This document shows positions 17,057 through 27,138 of a DNA stretch of 64,000 bases, piece after piece. The notes below the pieces were generated by a model that saw nothing but the letters and a program-made list of their open reading frames with translations, was not told the origin of the DNA and made no database searches. The position numbers were made by a program, and so were the translations under genes. The DNA comes from Paraburkholderia bannensis NBRC 103871. GTDB taxonomy: Bacteria > Pseudomonadota > Gammaproteobacteria > Burkholderiales > Burkholderiaceae. The stretch covers positions 22,852 through 86,851 of the forward strand of contig NZ_BAYA01000032.1 of NCBI RefSeq assembly GCF_000685015.1. Reading direction: 5' to 3'. Numbering within the stretch: position 1 is the stretch's first letter; each line of letters begins with the position of its first letter.

Positions 17057-17605
17057 ATGCGACGTCGAATTGCTGTCGTTGGCGATATATTGAGTACGAG
17101 TGGTAGCGTGGTCGAGTATCCAATCGCCATGAGTGTAAGTTTCTATGGGCATCAGCCCGCGTTAATCGGTGGTGACGCGTTCTGCGAAATCTGCAGCAGC
17201 ATGGGGCAGATTATTAAGGCAGGCGGTATGAATCGTCGTTTCGTGAAAGATCGCGAGATTGCGCTCGATGGCGACCAGGTGGTGTGTAAGTGCTCCGAGC
17301 CACCTCAGATCGTTGCACTGCTGGCGCGAGAAACGTGGCATGAAGATCAGTCGGCACCGGCTTTGGTAGAAGCTGCCGATAGAGTTGCAGCGGCATCGGA
17401 GAAATTAAAGGTCGAGCATTTCAGCGAACAATTCACCTTAAAAGACGTTCAGGGTCGTCCACTCGCTGGTGCGCTTTACACGCTAAAGACCTCCACTGGC
17501 GTCATGATTCGTGGCGTCACGGACGGCGAAGGGCGTACAGGACGATATACAAGCGATGGCGAGCAAATCGTCGCAGTATACCTGGGACACCGGGAGCGAA
17601 TTTAA
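17057..17605 (+). CDS. PAAR-domain protein with C-terminal extension (type VI secretion associated)
   Basis: 182-residue protein. Residues 1-85 form a PAAR domain, with the typical start RIAVVGDILSTSGSVVE and the cysteine-containing turns FCEICS and VVCKCSEPP. PAAR proteins cap the VgrG spike of the type VI secretion machine and carry toxins. Residues about 120-182 (EQFTLKDVQGRPLAGALYTLKT and VTDGEGRTGRY) resemble the beta-rich tail found on VgrG and PAAR proteins that recruits an effector. The ATG at 17057 follows TGGAGG. It overlaps the lysozyme gene by one base. Base composition is lower in GC than neighbours. Confidence 0.85.
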   Translation: MRRRIAVVGDILSTSGSVVEYPIAMSVSFYGHQPALIGGDAFCEICSSMGQIIKAGGMNRRFVKDREIALDGDQVVCKCSEPPQIVALLARETWHEDQSAPALVEAADRVAAASEKLKVEHFSEQFTLKDVQGRPLAGALYTLKTSTGVMIRGVTDGEGRTGRYTSDGEQIVAVYLGHRERI

Positions 17606-18180
17606 TGGACGCTCTCTGTGTAGCGACAACCAACACAATTGCGGATTCAATTCGAACTGTCTACACCTCACGTCTGTGCAAGCCGTGGAAAATATCGGAT
17701 GCAGGCCTCTCGTTTCTTGCCCAATGGGAATCAGGCATGCTGAATGGCATTAATTTTCAGGGGCACACGGTCGTCGAAGGTTTTATTCTAAAAGCCTATC
17801 GCGACAACCGTGGCATACCGACCGTCGCTTGTGGACATCGGATTACTCCAGTAGACCAAATCGAAGTCGGACAAACCATTTCATTGGAGCGAGCACGAGC
17901 GTTCAAACGCCGGGACGTACAGGCTGCGGAGCATCGATTGAATCGGGATGTCCGCGTTCCACTTTTTCAGTTCGAATACGACGCAGCAATCAGTATCGTT
18001 TTCAATTCCGGCGCCAACGATGGTGCCGACGAACTTGTCAAGAAGCTTAACGTCGGTCGTTACGACGATTTGTTCAGCTTCATTTTGAGCTATCGCATTG
18101 GCAGCAATCCGGGGCTGCCGCCGCGGCGATACTCGGAAGCTCGCCTTTTTGCGTCGGGAGTTTATGATGCTTCGCATTGA
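17605..18180 (+). CDS. GH24 phage-type lysozyme, probable type VI secretion effector
   Basis: 191-residue glycoside hydrolase of the T4-lysozyme class that cuts peptidoglycan. The core GFILKAYRDNRGIPTVACGH is the family signature with Asp67 and Thr73. Two Glu residues could be catalytic: E58, which gives the T4-like spacing E-x8-D-x5-T, or E42 (LAQWESG). No signal peptide or holin gene is present, which fits delivery by the PAAR protein encoded directly upstream (stop and start share one base). The following secreted inhibitor-like protein fits self-protection. Delivery and immunity are inferred from context. Confidence 0.82.
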   Translation: MDALCVATTNTIADSIRTVYTSRLCKPWKISDAGLSFLAQWESGMLNGINFQGHTVVEGFILKAYRDNRGIPTVACGHRITPVDQIEVGQTISLERARAFKRRDVQAAEHRLNRDVRVPLFQFEYDAAISIVFNSGANDGADELVKKLNVGRYDDLFSFILSYRIGSNPGLPPRRYSEARLFASGVYDASH

Positions 18181-18577
18181 CCCGCGCCTTGTCGGCGCCA
18201 TGATCGGCCTGATGCTTTCAGGATTTGTCTGGGGTAAGACCGATCCGGAATGTCTGAAGCATCTGGGCGGCGGATATGCCGATGCCGAGTGCTATTCGGG
18301 TCTCCGACAAGACGTCGAGGCCCAGAACCAGCAACTCTACAAACGCATCCGTGGGCAAATCCCGGCTGGCAACTCACATCTCGCGCTGCTTGACTCGTAC
18401 ATGCGAGCACAAGACGAAGCACTGAAATTCTGCGAATTGCAGCGCGACTCAAGCGCCAGATGGAGTAGCAAACTCGACGGTTCGATGTACCCCGCGCTCT
18501 ACGAACAGTGCGCCTATGAGCACAGAAAAATCCAGAACAAGTTCCTGACCGATTTACTCATGATGGAGCAGGAGTAA
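18164..18577 (+). CDS. LprI/DUF1311-like secreted protein, probable lysozyme immunity protein
   Basis: 137 residues. The start MMLRIDPRLV follows CGGGAG and overlaps the lysozyme gene by 17 bases. Residues 1-24 look like a signal peptide (VGAMIGLMLSGFVWG). The mature part carries four cysteines (PECLKH, AECYSG, FCELQ, EQCAYEH) spaced like the LprI lysozyme-inhibitor/DUF1311 family. Periplasmic location and coupling to a lysozyme gene make an immunity role likely, but this was not tested. Confidence 0.68.
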   Translation: MMLRIDPRLVGAMIGLMLSGFVWGKTDPECLKHLGGGYADAECYSGLRQDVEAQNQQLYKRIRGQIPAGNSHLALLDSYMRAQDEALKFCELQRDSSARWSSKLDGSMYPALYEQCAYEHRKIQNKFLTDLLMMEQE

Positions 18578-18599
18578 CTCCGATCCGAGGCCTGAGACA

Positions 18600-19223
18600 T
18601 TGCACTCGATAGTGGCATCGCGAGGCAAAAAAATATCTCGCGCAACGATATCCTTTGCGTTCACGCTTGTGATGTTGTCGATCTGCCCATCGTCCATCGC
18701 GTGCACCATCGCCGAGTCAATGGAGACGCGCCTCCCTCTCAATTCCATCTACCTGGCGAACGACGACAGATTAGCAATCGCGAACATTGTCCTCGAAGCC
18801 AGACAGTGGCCTGACGTTGATATACAGGCCGTAGTTATCGCGGGGGCGTATGTTGGGGAAAAAAACGTCGAGAAGCTGAAAAGCGAGCGAGGCGCAATTG
18901 TCAGCACCTATCTGGTTCAATTGGGTATCAAGCCGCAGAATATCTTGATCGAGTTGAAGACGCTAACCGATCAGATGGTGAAGAACGACGACGGCACTTT
19001 AAATCTCCATCAGATCTCGATTGAACTCGTTCCGTTGTGTAACGGTGGTTGCGAGAAACTCTGCAACGATCCACGCGTGACGCCGAAGAGTCGCGCGATC
19101 CAGTACCTAAGGGCGTTCGGCACGCTAGACCCTGCTTCGGCAGGGTGTTTGTTTGAGGCGGCGCGGCGTTGCCTGAAGTGCCCCTTATCCGGCCCTTCCC
19201 CTCCCCAACCCCCACTGCGATAA
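18600..19223 (+). CDS. exported OmpA-like domain protein
   Basis: 207-residue protein using a TTG start with CGAGG 9 bases upstream. It has an N-terminal export signal (ISFAFTLVMLSICPSSIAC), possibly a lipoprotein signal. Residues 55-115 (LANDDRLAIANIVLEARQWPDVDIQAVV, shown in parts, and YLVQLGIKPQNILIELKT) resemble an OmpA-type peptidoglycan-binding domain. It follows the lysozyme module and may be part of it. The last 30 codons pass through a terminator-like hairpin at 19129-19146 and end in low-complexity SGPSPPQPPLR, so the natural C-terminus may have been altered. Confidence 0.55.
   Translation: MHSIVASRGKKISRATISFAFTLVMLSICPSSIACTIAESMETRLPLNSIYLANDDRLAIANIVLEARQWPDVDIQAVVIAGAYVGEKNVEKLKSERGAIVSTYLVQLGIKPQNILIELKTLTDQMVKNDDGTLNLHQISIELVPLCNGGCEKLCNDPRVTPKSRAIQYLRAFGTLDPASAGCLFEAARRCLKCPLSGPSPPQPPLR
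19129..19146 (+). terminator. terminator-like hairpin inside the 3' end of the OmpA-like gene
   Basis: ACCCTGC-TTCG-GCAGGGT forms a perfect 7-bp stem with a stable UUCG tetraloop followed by GTTTGTTTG. It sits about 75 bases before the stop codon of the reading frame that spans it. Confidence 0.45.
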
Positions 19224-19462
19224 AATAGCGGGTTGCGCCTTCCAAAGCGCAGTCCATTCAGCAAGCAGCAAGCAGGACACCCGGGCACGCCCGTTGGGCG
19301 TTGCGTCAAACTGCGGGGTCGAATCCCCGCGCTCTGCAGCAACATCGCCTCCGGTTTTTGTCAGCCATCCGTAAAAAAGCGGACAGGGCTGCGCTTGCGG
19401 AACGACCGCGCCCAGGCCCAGAAGAACACCCAGTCACACTAGCCAGAAAGAAACAGAGTTAT
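19221..19462 (+). promoter_or_regulatory. promoter and long structured leader of the amino acid permease
   Basis: A TAAAAT -10-like element lies at 19221-19226. The following ~230 bases before the permease start can fold into several hairpins: ACGCCC-GTT-GGGCGT at 19287-19301, and GCGGGG-TCGAAT-CCCCGC at 19313-19330 enclosed by GTTGC (19300-19304) and GCAAC (19339-19343). The second hairpin looks like a tRNA T-arm, but no full tRNA can be built. I do not recognise a known riboswitch class. Confidence 0.4.
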
Positions 19463-21013
19463 ATGGATTCGGATCCGCATCGCGTTTCAGGGGGCACATC
19501 CCGCTCCGGAGACGAGCAGCCTTCTTTGCATCGCAGTCTCAAAGCCCGCCACCTCACCATGATCGCGATTGGCGGCTCGATCGGCACGGGGCTGTTCGTC
19601 GCCTCGGGCGCGTCGATCTCGCAGGCCGGCCCGGGCGGCGCGCTCGCCGCCTATCTGGTGATCGGCCTGATGGTCTACTTCCTCATGACGAGTCTCGGCG
19701 AGATGGCGGCCTTCATGCCCGTCTCCGGCTCGTTCGCGACCTATGGCGCGAAATTCGTCGACGAAGGCTTCGGCTTCGCGCTCGGCTGGAACTACTGGTA
19801 CAACTGGGCCGTGACGATTGCGGTCGAACTCGTGGCCTCGCAGCTCGTGATGGGCTACTGGTTCCCGCACGTGCCCGGCGTCTGGTGGAGCGCGGGCTTC
19901 CTCGCCATCATGTTCCTGCTCAACGCGCTGTCCGTGCGGGGCTTCGGCGAGGCCGAATACTGGTTCTCGCTGATCAAGGTCGTGACCGTCGTGGCGTTCA
20001 TCGGCGTGGGGCTGTTTATGATCGTCGGCGTGATGAAGGGCGGCGCCGACCATGTCTGGGGCACCTTTACCTCGGAAGGCGGCCCGTTCGTGGGCGGCCT
20101 GCCCGCGCTGCTGGGCGTCACCATGATTGCGGGCTTCTCGTTCCAGGGCACCGAGCTGATCGGCGTCGCCGCCGGCGAATCGGAAAACCCCGGCAAGACG
20201 ATCCCGCGCGCCGTGCGTCAGGTGTTCTGGCGCATCCTGCTGTTCTACGTGCTCGCGATCATCGTCATCGGCCTGCTGATCCCGCACACCGATCCGAACC
20301 TGCTCAAGTCCGATGTCACCGATATCGGCGTCAGCCCGTTCACGCTGGTGTTCCGTCGCGCGGGTCTCGCGCTGTCGGCGGGCGTCATGAATGCGGTGAT
20401 CCTGACCGCCGTGCTGTCGGCGGGCAACTCGGGCATGTACGCGTCGACGCGCATGCTCTACAACCTCGCCGTCGAGGGCCGCGCGCCCAGGATCTTCGCG
20501 AAGCTGTCGTCGAGCGGCGTGCCGCGCAACGCGCTCTACGCGACGACGGCAGTGGGCGCGCTGTGTTTCCTGTCGTCGATGTACGGCGACAAGACCGTCT
20601 ACATGTGGCTGCTCAACACCTCGGGCATGACGGGCTTCATCGCGTGGCTCGGCATTGCCGTGAGTCACTACCGCTTCCGCAAGGGCTTCGTCGCGCAGGG
20701 CCATTCGTTCGCGCAACTGCCGTATCGCTCGAAGTGGTTCCCCATCGGCCCGATCTTCGCGTTCGTGGTCTGCCTCGTCATCATGCTGGGCCAGGACTAT
20801 CAGGCGTTCACGTCGAGCAAGATCGACTGGGCGAGCGTGGTGGCGACGTATATCGGCATTCCGCTGTTCGCGCTGATGTGGCTGGGTTATCGCCTCGTCA
20901 AGCGCACGCGTTTCATTCGTTACGACGAAATGGAAATCGGCCCGCTGACGGGGCAAGCGGGCGCGGCGGCAAAGTCTGCGCGCACCGTGATGGAAGCGAA
21001 AAGCGAAGCTTGA
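19463..21013 (+). CDS. AAT-family amino acid permease (LysP-like)
   Basis: 516-residue amino acid:proton symporter of the APC superfamily with about 12 membrane helices. The N-terminal motif RHLTMIAIGGSIGTGLFVASG and the following GPGGALAAYL are diagnostic of the AAT family. GEMAAFMPVSGSFATY and the middle motif AGFSFQGTELIGVAAGESENP fit basic amino acid permeases such as LysP. The ATG at 19463 matches the cytosolic N-terminus; the longer frame to 19301 lies in the leader. A strong terminator follows. Lysine is the best guess for substrate, with moderate certainty. Confidence 0.9.
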   Translation: MDSDPHRVSGGTSRSGDEQPSLHRSLKARHLTMIAIGGSIGTGLFVASGASISQAGPGGALAAYLVIGLMVYFLMTSLGEMAAFMPVSGSFATYGAKFVDEGFGFALGWNYWYNWAVTIAVELVASQLVMGYWFPHVPGVWWSAGFLAIMFLLNALSVRGFGEAEYWFSLIKVVTVVAFIGVGLFMIVGVMKGGADHVWGTFTSEGGPFVGGLPALLGVTMIAGFSFQGTELIGVAAGESENPGKTIPRAVRQVFWRILLFYVLAIIVIGLLIPHTDPNLLKSDVTDIGVSPFTLVFRRAGLALSAGVMNAVILTAVLSAGNSGMYASTRMLYNLAVEGRAPRIFAKLSSSGVPRNALYATTAVGALCFLSSMYGDKTVYMWLLNTSGMTGFIAWLGIAVSHYRFRKGFVAQGHSFAQLPYRSKWFPIGPIFAFVVCLVIMLGQDYQAFTSSKIDWASVVATYIGIPLFALMWLGYRLVKRTRFIRYDEMEIGPLTGQAGAAAKSARTVMEAKSEA

Positions 21014-21040
21014 TCCCGCTTTAAAAGCCGTCGCAAAACA

Positions 21041-21077
21041 AAAAAGCCATTCCGGTTCAAAACCGGAATGGCTTTTT
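21041..21077. terminator. bidirectional Rho-independent terminator
   Basis: AAAAAGCCATTCCGGTT pairs with AACCGGAATGGCTTTTT around a 3-base loop, giving a 17-bp perfect stem with an A run before and a T run after. It serves both the permease (plus) and the molybdoenzyme gene (minus). Confidence 0.95.
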
Positions 21078-21096
21078 TTATGGCCGGGCTTTTAAA

Positions 21097-23412
<2,316 letters not shown>

Positions 23413-23585
23413 GATGCGCTGGGCTTCGGATGTACGTCGGATCGATTTGGGCGGACTGCCCGATGTGGTGAGACTACTGTTTGCCTGTGCACCTGGTGAG
23501 CACAGAAATTCGGAAAAGCAAGGGATACAGTTGCGGCGATTTGACATAGACTCTCGGGATTGCTTTTGCCGCCGCCCAGGTTTTC

Positions 23586-25070
23586 ATGAACGCTCCGCTG
23601 CCCCGCTACGAACAGCTTGCCGACGATATCGAGGCGGCCGTCCAGAGCGGCGTATTCGGCCCCGGCGAGCGCATTCCCTCGGTGCGGCGCGCGAGCGAGC
23701 AGCACGGCGTGAGCATCAAGACGGTGCTGCACGCCTACGCGCTGCTGGAGAGCCGCGGCGTGATCGAATCGCGGCCGCAGTCGGGCTTCTTCGTGAAGGC
23801 ACGGCCCCGGATGCCAGCGGCGCGCGGCGCGCAGGCGGCGGCGAAGCCTCGCCGCGCGGGCGCGCCCGCCGAACTCAAACCGGCCAGCAAAGCCGCGCCG
23901 GCCGCCGCTGCGCCTGCGCCCGTGGACGTGAGCCGGCTGGTGCTCTCGACGCTGCGCAGTATCGGCGCGCAGGACGCCGTGCCGCTCGGCTCGCCGTATC
24001 CGGATCCCGCGCTCTATCCGTGGCGGCGCGTGAACCAGTACGCGAACGCCATCGCGCGTCGCCATGCGAGCTGGAACCTCATCGACGACCTGCCGCCAGG
24101 CAACCCCGAGCTGATCCGCCAGATCGCGCGCCGCTATGCGGAAAACGGCGCGACCATCGATCCCGACGAAATCGTCATCACGGTCGGTGCGACCGAGGCG
24201 ATCAACCTGAGCCTGCAGGCCGTGGCCAAGCCCGGCGACACAGTGGCCGTCGAGTCGCCCACCTACTACGCGATGCTGCACGCCATCGAGCGTCTGGGCA
24301 TGCGCGCAATCGAAGTGAGCACGCACCCGGACACCGGCATCGACCTGGACGCCCTGGAGCGCGTGCTCAAACGCCAGAAGGTGGCGGCCTGCATGGTCAT
24401 GCCGAACTTCCAGAATCCGCTGGGTTTTCGCATGCCGGACGAGAACAAGGCGCGGCTCGTCGAGCTGGCGGCTGCGCACGACCTGCCGGTGATCGAGAAC
24501 GACGTCTACCAGGAGCTGTACTTCGGCCAGACGCGGCCTTCGTCGCTCAAGCAGTTCGACACGCGCGGGCTGGTGCTGCATTGCGCGTCGTTTTCCAAGA
24601 GTCTTTCGGCGTCCTACCGCATCGGCTGGGCGCTGCCGGGCCGCTATCGCGCGCAGGTGGAAAAGCTCAAGTTCCTCAACACGCTGACCACGCCTTCGGT
24701 GCCGCAGGTGGCGCTGGCCGACTATCTGCGCCACGACGGCTACGACCGCCATCTGCGCCAGCTACGGCGTTTTTACCGACAACAGGCGCGTCTCATGCGT
24801 GCGATGATCGAGCGTTTCTTCCCGGCCGGCACGCGCACGTCCGATCCGCAGGGCGGTTACGTGCTGTGGGTGGAGCTGCCGCCGCGCGTCGATTCGATGC
24901 GGCTTTACCAGGCCGCGCTCGCGCAGGGCATCACGATCGGGCCGGGCTATATGTTTTCGATGCGCAACGACTTTCACCACTACATTCGCCTGAACTATAG
25001 CTATCCGTGGACGGCGCAAACCGAGGCGGCGTTGAAGACGCTCGGCGAACTGATCGCGAAGATGGCCTAA
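23586..25070 (+). CDS. MocR-type GntR/aminotransferase regulator
   Basis: 494-residue regulator fusing a GntR winged helix (residues 5-75, RYEQLADDIEAAVQSGVFGPGERIPSVR in parts, and SIKTVLHAYALLESRG) to a fold-type I aminotransferase domain (about 125-490). The pyridoxal-phosphate lysine is in CASFSKSLSASYRIGW, and QGGYVLWVELP closes the domain. An Ala/Pro/Lys-rich linker joins the two. It is divergent from the YdeP-type gene and followed 11 bases later by a small winged-helix gene. Target and effector are unknown. Confidence 0.92.
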   Translation: MNAPLPRYEQLADDIEAAVQSGVFGPGERIPSVRRASEQHGVSIKTVLHAYALLESRGVIESRPQSGFFVKARPRMPAARGAQAAAKPRRAGAPAELKPASKAAPAAAAPAPVDVSRLVLSTLRSIGAQDAVPLGSPYPDPALYPWRRVNQYANAIARRHASWNLIDDLPPGNPELIRQIARRYAENGATIDPDEIVITVGATEAINLSLQAVAKPGDTVAVESPTYYAMLHAIERLGMRAIEVSTHPDTGIDLDALERVLKRQKVAACMVMPNFQNPLGFRMPDENKARLVELAAAHDLPVIENDVYQELYFGQTRPSSLKQFDTRGLVLHCASFSKSLSASYRIGWALPGRYRAQVEKLKFLNTLTTPSVPQVALADYLRHDGYDRHLRQLRRFYRQQARLMRAMIERFFPAGTRTSDPQGGYVLWVELPPRVDSMRLYQAALAQGITIGPGYMFSMRNDFHHYIRLNYSYPWTAQTEAALKTLGELIAKMA

Positions 25071-25081
25071 GGAGACCCACG

Positions 25082-25390
25082 ATGCACGACGAAAACGAAA
25101 GCGACAATGACATGGAAGGCGGCGACGAAGGCGGCATCGACCCGGTGCTGGTCGCCATCCTCGAACAACTGTGGCGCGCGCACCGCGAGACGCCCGATCG
25201 GGAATGGTCGCTCGCCAAGCTCTCCAAGCAGGCCGGCGTGCCGATGAGCGGGCTGCGCCGCCACCTGACCGCGCTGGTGGACAGCGGCCTCGTGGTGACC
25301 ACGCTGTCCGAGGACGGCACGGGCCGCGCGAGCCTGTCCGACGACGGCCGCACGTTCTGCGCCGAGGTCTTCGGCCAGGCCGCGCCGTAA
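25082..25390 (+). CDS. small winged-helix DNA-binding protein
   Basis: 102 residues with an acidic N-terminus (DENESDNDMEGGDEGG) and an ArsR/MarR-like winged helix (about 22-95: WSLAKLSKQAGVPMSGLRRHLTALVDSGLV). AAGGAGACCCACG precedes the ATG, and the gene lies 11 bases after the MocR gene, so the two are probably cotranscribed. It contains no obvious metal-binding cysteines. Likely a transcription factor or accessory regulator. Confidence 0.78.
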   Translation: MHDENESDNDMEGGDEGGIDPVLVAILEQLWRAHRETPDREWSLAKLSKQAGVPMSGLRRHLTALVDSGLVVTTLSEDGTGRASLSDDGRTFCAEVFGQAAP

Positions 25391-25494
25391 ATCGGCGGGC
25401 GTCAGCACGTTTGCGTGCGGGGCCTTAAGCTACGCCATCGATCACCGCTGTTAGCGTTGTTGTCATCGTCGTCGTCATTTCGAGCGTCATCGCC

Positions 25495-26415
25495 ATGGAC
25501 TACATCGACACCCTGCGGATCTTCCGTTCCGTCGTCGAAGCGCGCAGCTTCACGCGCGCCGCGGACATGCACGGCCTCGCCACGCCCGTCGTTTCGCGCG
25601 CGATCGCGCGGCTCGAAAAGCGCCTGGGCAGCCGGCTCTTTCATCGCACCACGCGCGCCGTCTCGCTGACCGAGGCCGCCGAGCGCTTCTACGACGGCTG
25701 CTGCCGCGTGCTCGACGACCTCGACGCGCTGGAGGCGGGCGCCACCGAACAGACCCGCGAAGCCAACGGCGTGCTGCGCATCGTCGCGCACACCACGGCT
25801 ACGGTGAACCGGCTCGTGCCGCTGATTTCCAGCTTCAAGCGCGCGCATCCGAAGGTGACGCTGGACGTGATGATGACCGAGCGGCCCGTCGATCTGGTCG
25901 CGGACGGCTACGACCTCGGCCTCGTGCTGCCGTTCATGCTCAACACCGACACCACGGTCACCAAGCTGCTGGAGCGCATCCCGCTCGCGCTCGTCACCAC
26001 GCCTGCGTACCTGGCCGCGACCTCCACGCCGACGCATCCCGGCGAGCTGGCCTCGCACGTCTTCGTGCCCATGCCGCCGTCGCTGCGCAAGCCGACGCTC
26101 ACGTTCCGCGTCGACGGCGAAGACCTGACCGTGCCGCTCAAGTACGAGATCGCCTCGAACAATCCCGAGTTCAACCGCGAGATGGTGCTGCAGGGCTTTG
26201 GCATCGGCATCCTGCCGCAGGGGCTGGTGCAGACCGAGCTGGACGACGGCCGCCTGGTCACGCTGCTCGACGATTACCCGATGAGCGACATGCAGATCGA
26301 GATTCGGCTGGCCTATACGTCGCGCACGTTGCTGCCCGCGAAGGTGCGCGCGTTCATCGACCATGCGACGGAGTTTTTCGGCGGTGTGGTGACGCCCGCG
26401 CAGAAAGTTGGTTGA
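25495..26415 (+). CDS. LysR-family transcriptional regulator
   Basis: 306-residue regulator. The N-terminal helix-turn-helix (SFTRAADMHGLATPVVSRAIARLEKRLG in parts) precedes a CrgA-like substrate-binding domain (TTRAVSLTEAAERFYDGC, and LLPAKVRAFIDHATEFFGG at the end). The ATG at 25495 matches the family start MDYIDTLRIFRSVVEA. It stands between the MocR unit and the efflux operon; no target gene is obvious. Confidence 0.9.
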   Translation: MDYIDTLRIFRSVVEARSFTRAADMHGLATPVVSRAIARLEKRLGSRLFHRTTRAVSLTEAAERFYDGCCRVLDDLDALEAGATEQTREANGVLRIVAHTTATVNRLVPLISSFKRAHPKVTLDVMMTERPVDLVADGYDLGLVLPFMLNTDTTVTKLLERIPLALVTTPAYLAATSTPTHPGELASHVFVPMPPSLRKPTLTFRVDGEDLTVPLKYEIASNNPEFNREMVLQGFGIGILPQGLVQTELDDGRLVTLLDDYPMSDMQIEIRLAYTSRTLLPAKVRAFIDHATEFFGGVVTPAQKVG

Positions 26416-26509
26416 AAGCTGACGGGCGATAAAAGCGGGATTGTTCTCCGCGTGGTCATAAAGTAATGCCGCGCGCGGCGGTTGTAGAGGGACACACTGC
26501 CGTCTAATC

Positions 26510-26523
26510 TGTGCGTATGCACA
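26510..26523. promoter_or_regulatory. MarR-type operator at the efflux regulator start
   Basis: TGTGCGTATGCACA is an inverted repeat (12 of 14 positions) overlapping the start codon region of the MarR gene. Similar sites lie upstream of emrA and of the thiolase gene next to a second MarR gene. Confidence 0.5.
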
Positions 26524-27035
26524 CGTACGCCGATTCTCTCGTGGATATCCTTGTCGACCTGCCGTCGAGCGAGCCGCTCCAGCAGGCCGAACCCGCGCCG
26601 TTCCCGGAGCACGACGACTGTTTCGCCGTGCGCCAGGCCGCCCGCCATCTCTCGCAGCTTTACGAGCGCCACCTGAGCGCGGCGGGCCTCACGCCCACGC
26701 AGTTCAGCATTCTCGGCGCGCTGGGCGCGGCGGCGGTGGGGCAGGGCGGCGAGGCGTCGGTGACGATGGCGCAACTGTCGCGCACGATGGTGATGGAGCG
26801 CACGACGCTGGTGCGTGCGCTGCGCCCGCTGCTGCGCGGCGCGCTGGTGGAGGATCGGGCGCAGGCGAGCGATTGCCGCCGCCGGCGGCTCGCGCTCACC
26901 CAGGCAGGCCGCGCAAGGCTGACCGAAGCCAACGTGCATTGGCGCGCCGCGCAGGACGAATTCGAGCGCCGTTTCGGGCCGCGACGCGCGGCCTGGCTGC
27001 GGCGCGAGCTGTTGCGCATCACGCGCGCGGTGTAA
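26517..27035 (+). CDS. MarR-family regulator of the efflux operon
   Basis: 172 residues with a winged helix (about 45-165). The stretch FAVRQAARHLSQLYERHL and GLTPTQFSILGAL precedes the recognition helix region SRTMVMERTTLVRALRPL. It closely resembles the MarR at 34497. It begins the emrA-emrB-outer membrane lipoprotein unit and is likely its repressor; palindromes at 26510 and 27116 are candidate sites. The first 25 residues are an extension with no clear fold. Confidence 0.88.
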   Translation: MHTYADSLVDILVDLPSSEPLQQAEPAPFPEHDDCFAVRQAARHLSQLYERHLSAAGLTPTQFSILGALGAAAVGQGGEASVTMAQLSRTMVMERTTLVRALRPLLRGALVEDRAQASDCRRRRLALTQAGRARLTEANVHWRAAQDEFERRFGPRRAAWLRRELLRITRAV

Positions 27036-27115
27036 ATCCCGCAGGTCGACAGGTTTCAGGCAAGTTTTGAGTTGGGCCGCTTCAATCGCAAGGCGGCAAT
27101 TTTTTAACCTAGATA

Positions 27116-27127
27116 GTGCATATACAC
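27116..27127. promoter_or_regulatory. MarR-type operator before emrA
   Basis: GTGCATATACAC, a 10-of-12 inverted repeat, lies 11 bases upstream of the emrA start codon. It matches the site at 26510 in its half-site GTGCAT. Confidence 0.45.
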
Positions 27128-27138
27128 AGGTGAACGAC

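Noticed and set aside
19311..19345. T-arm-like hairpin as part of a tRNA or tmRNA
   Set aside because: No matching acceptor stem, D-arm or anticodon arm can be built around it.
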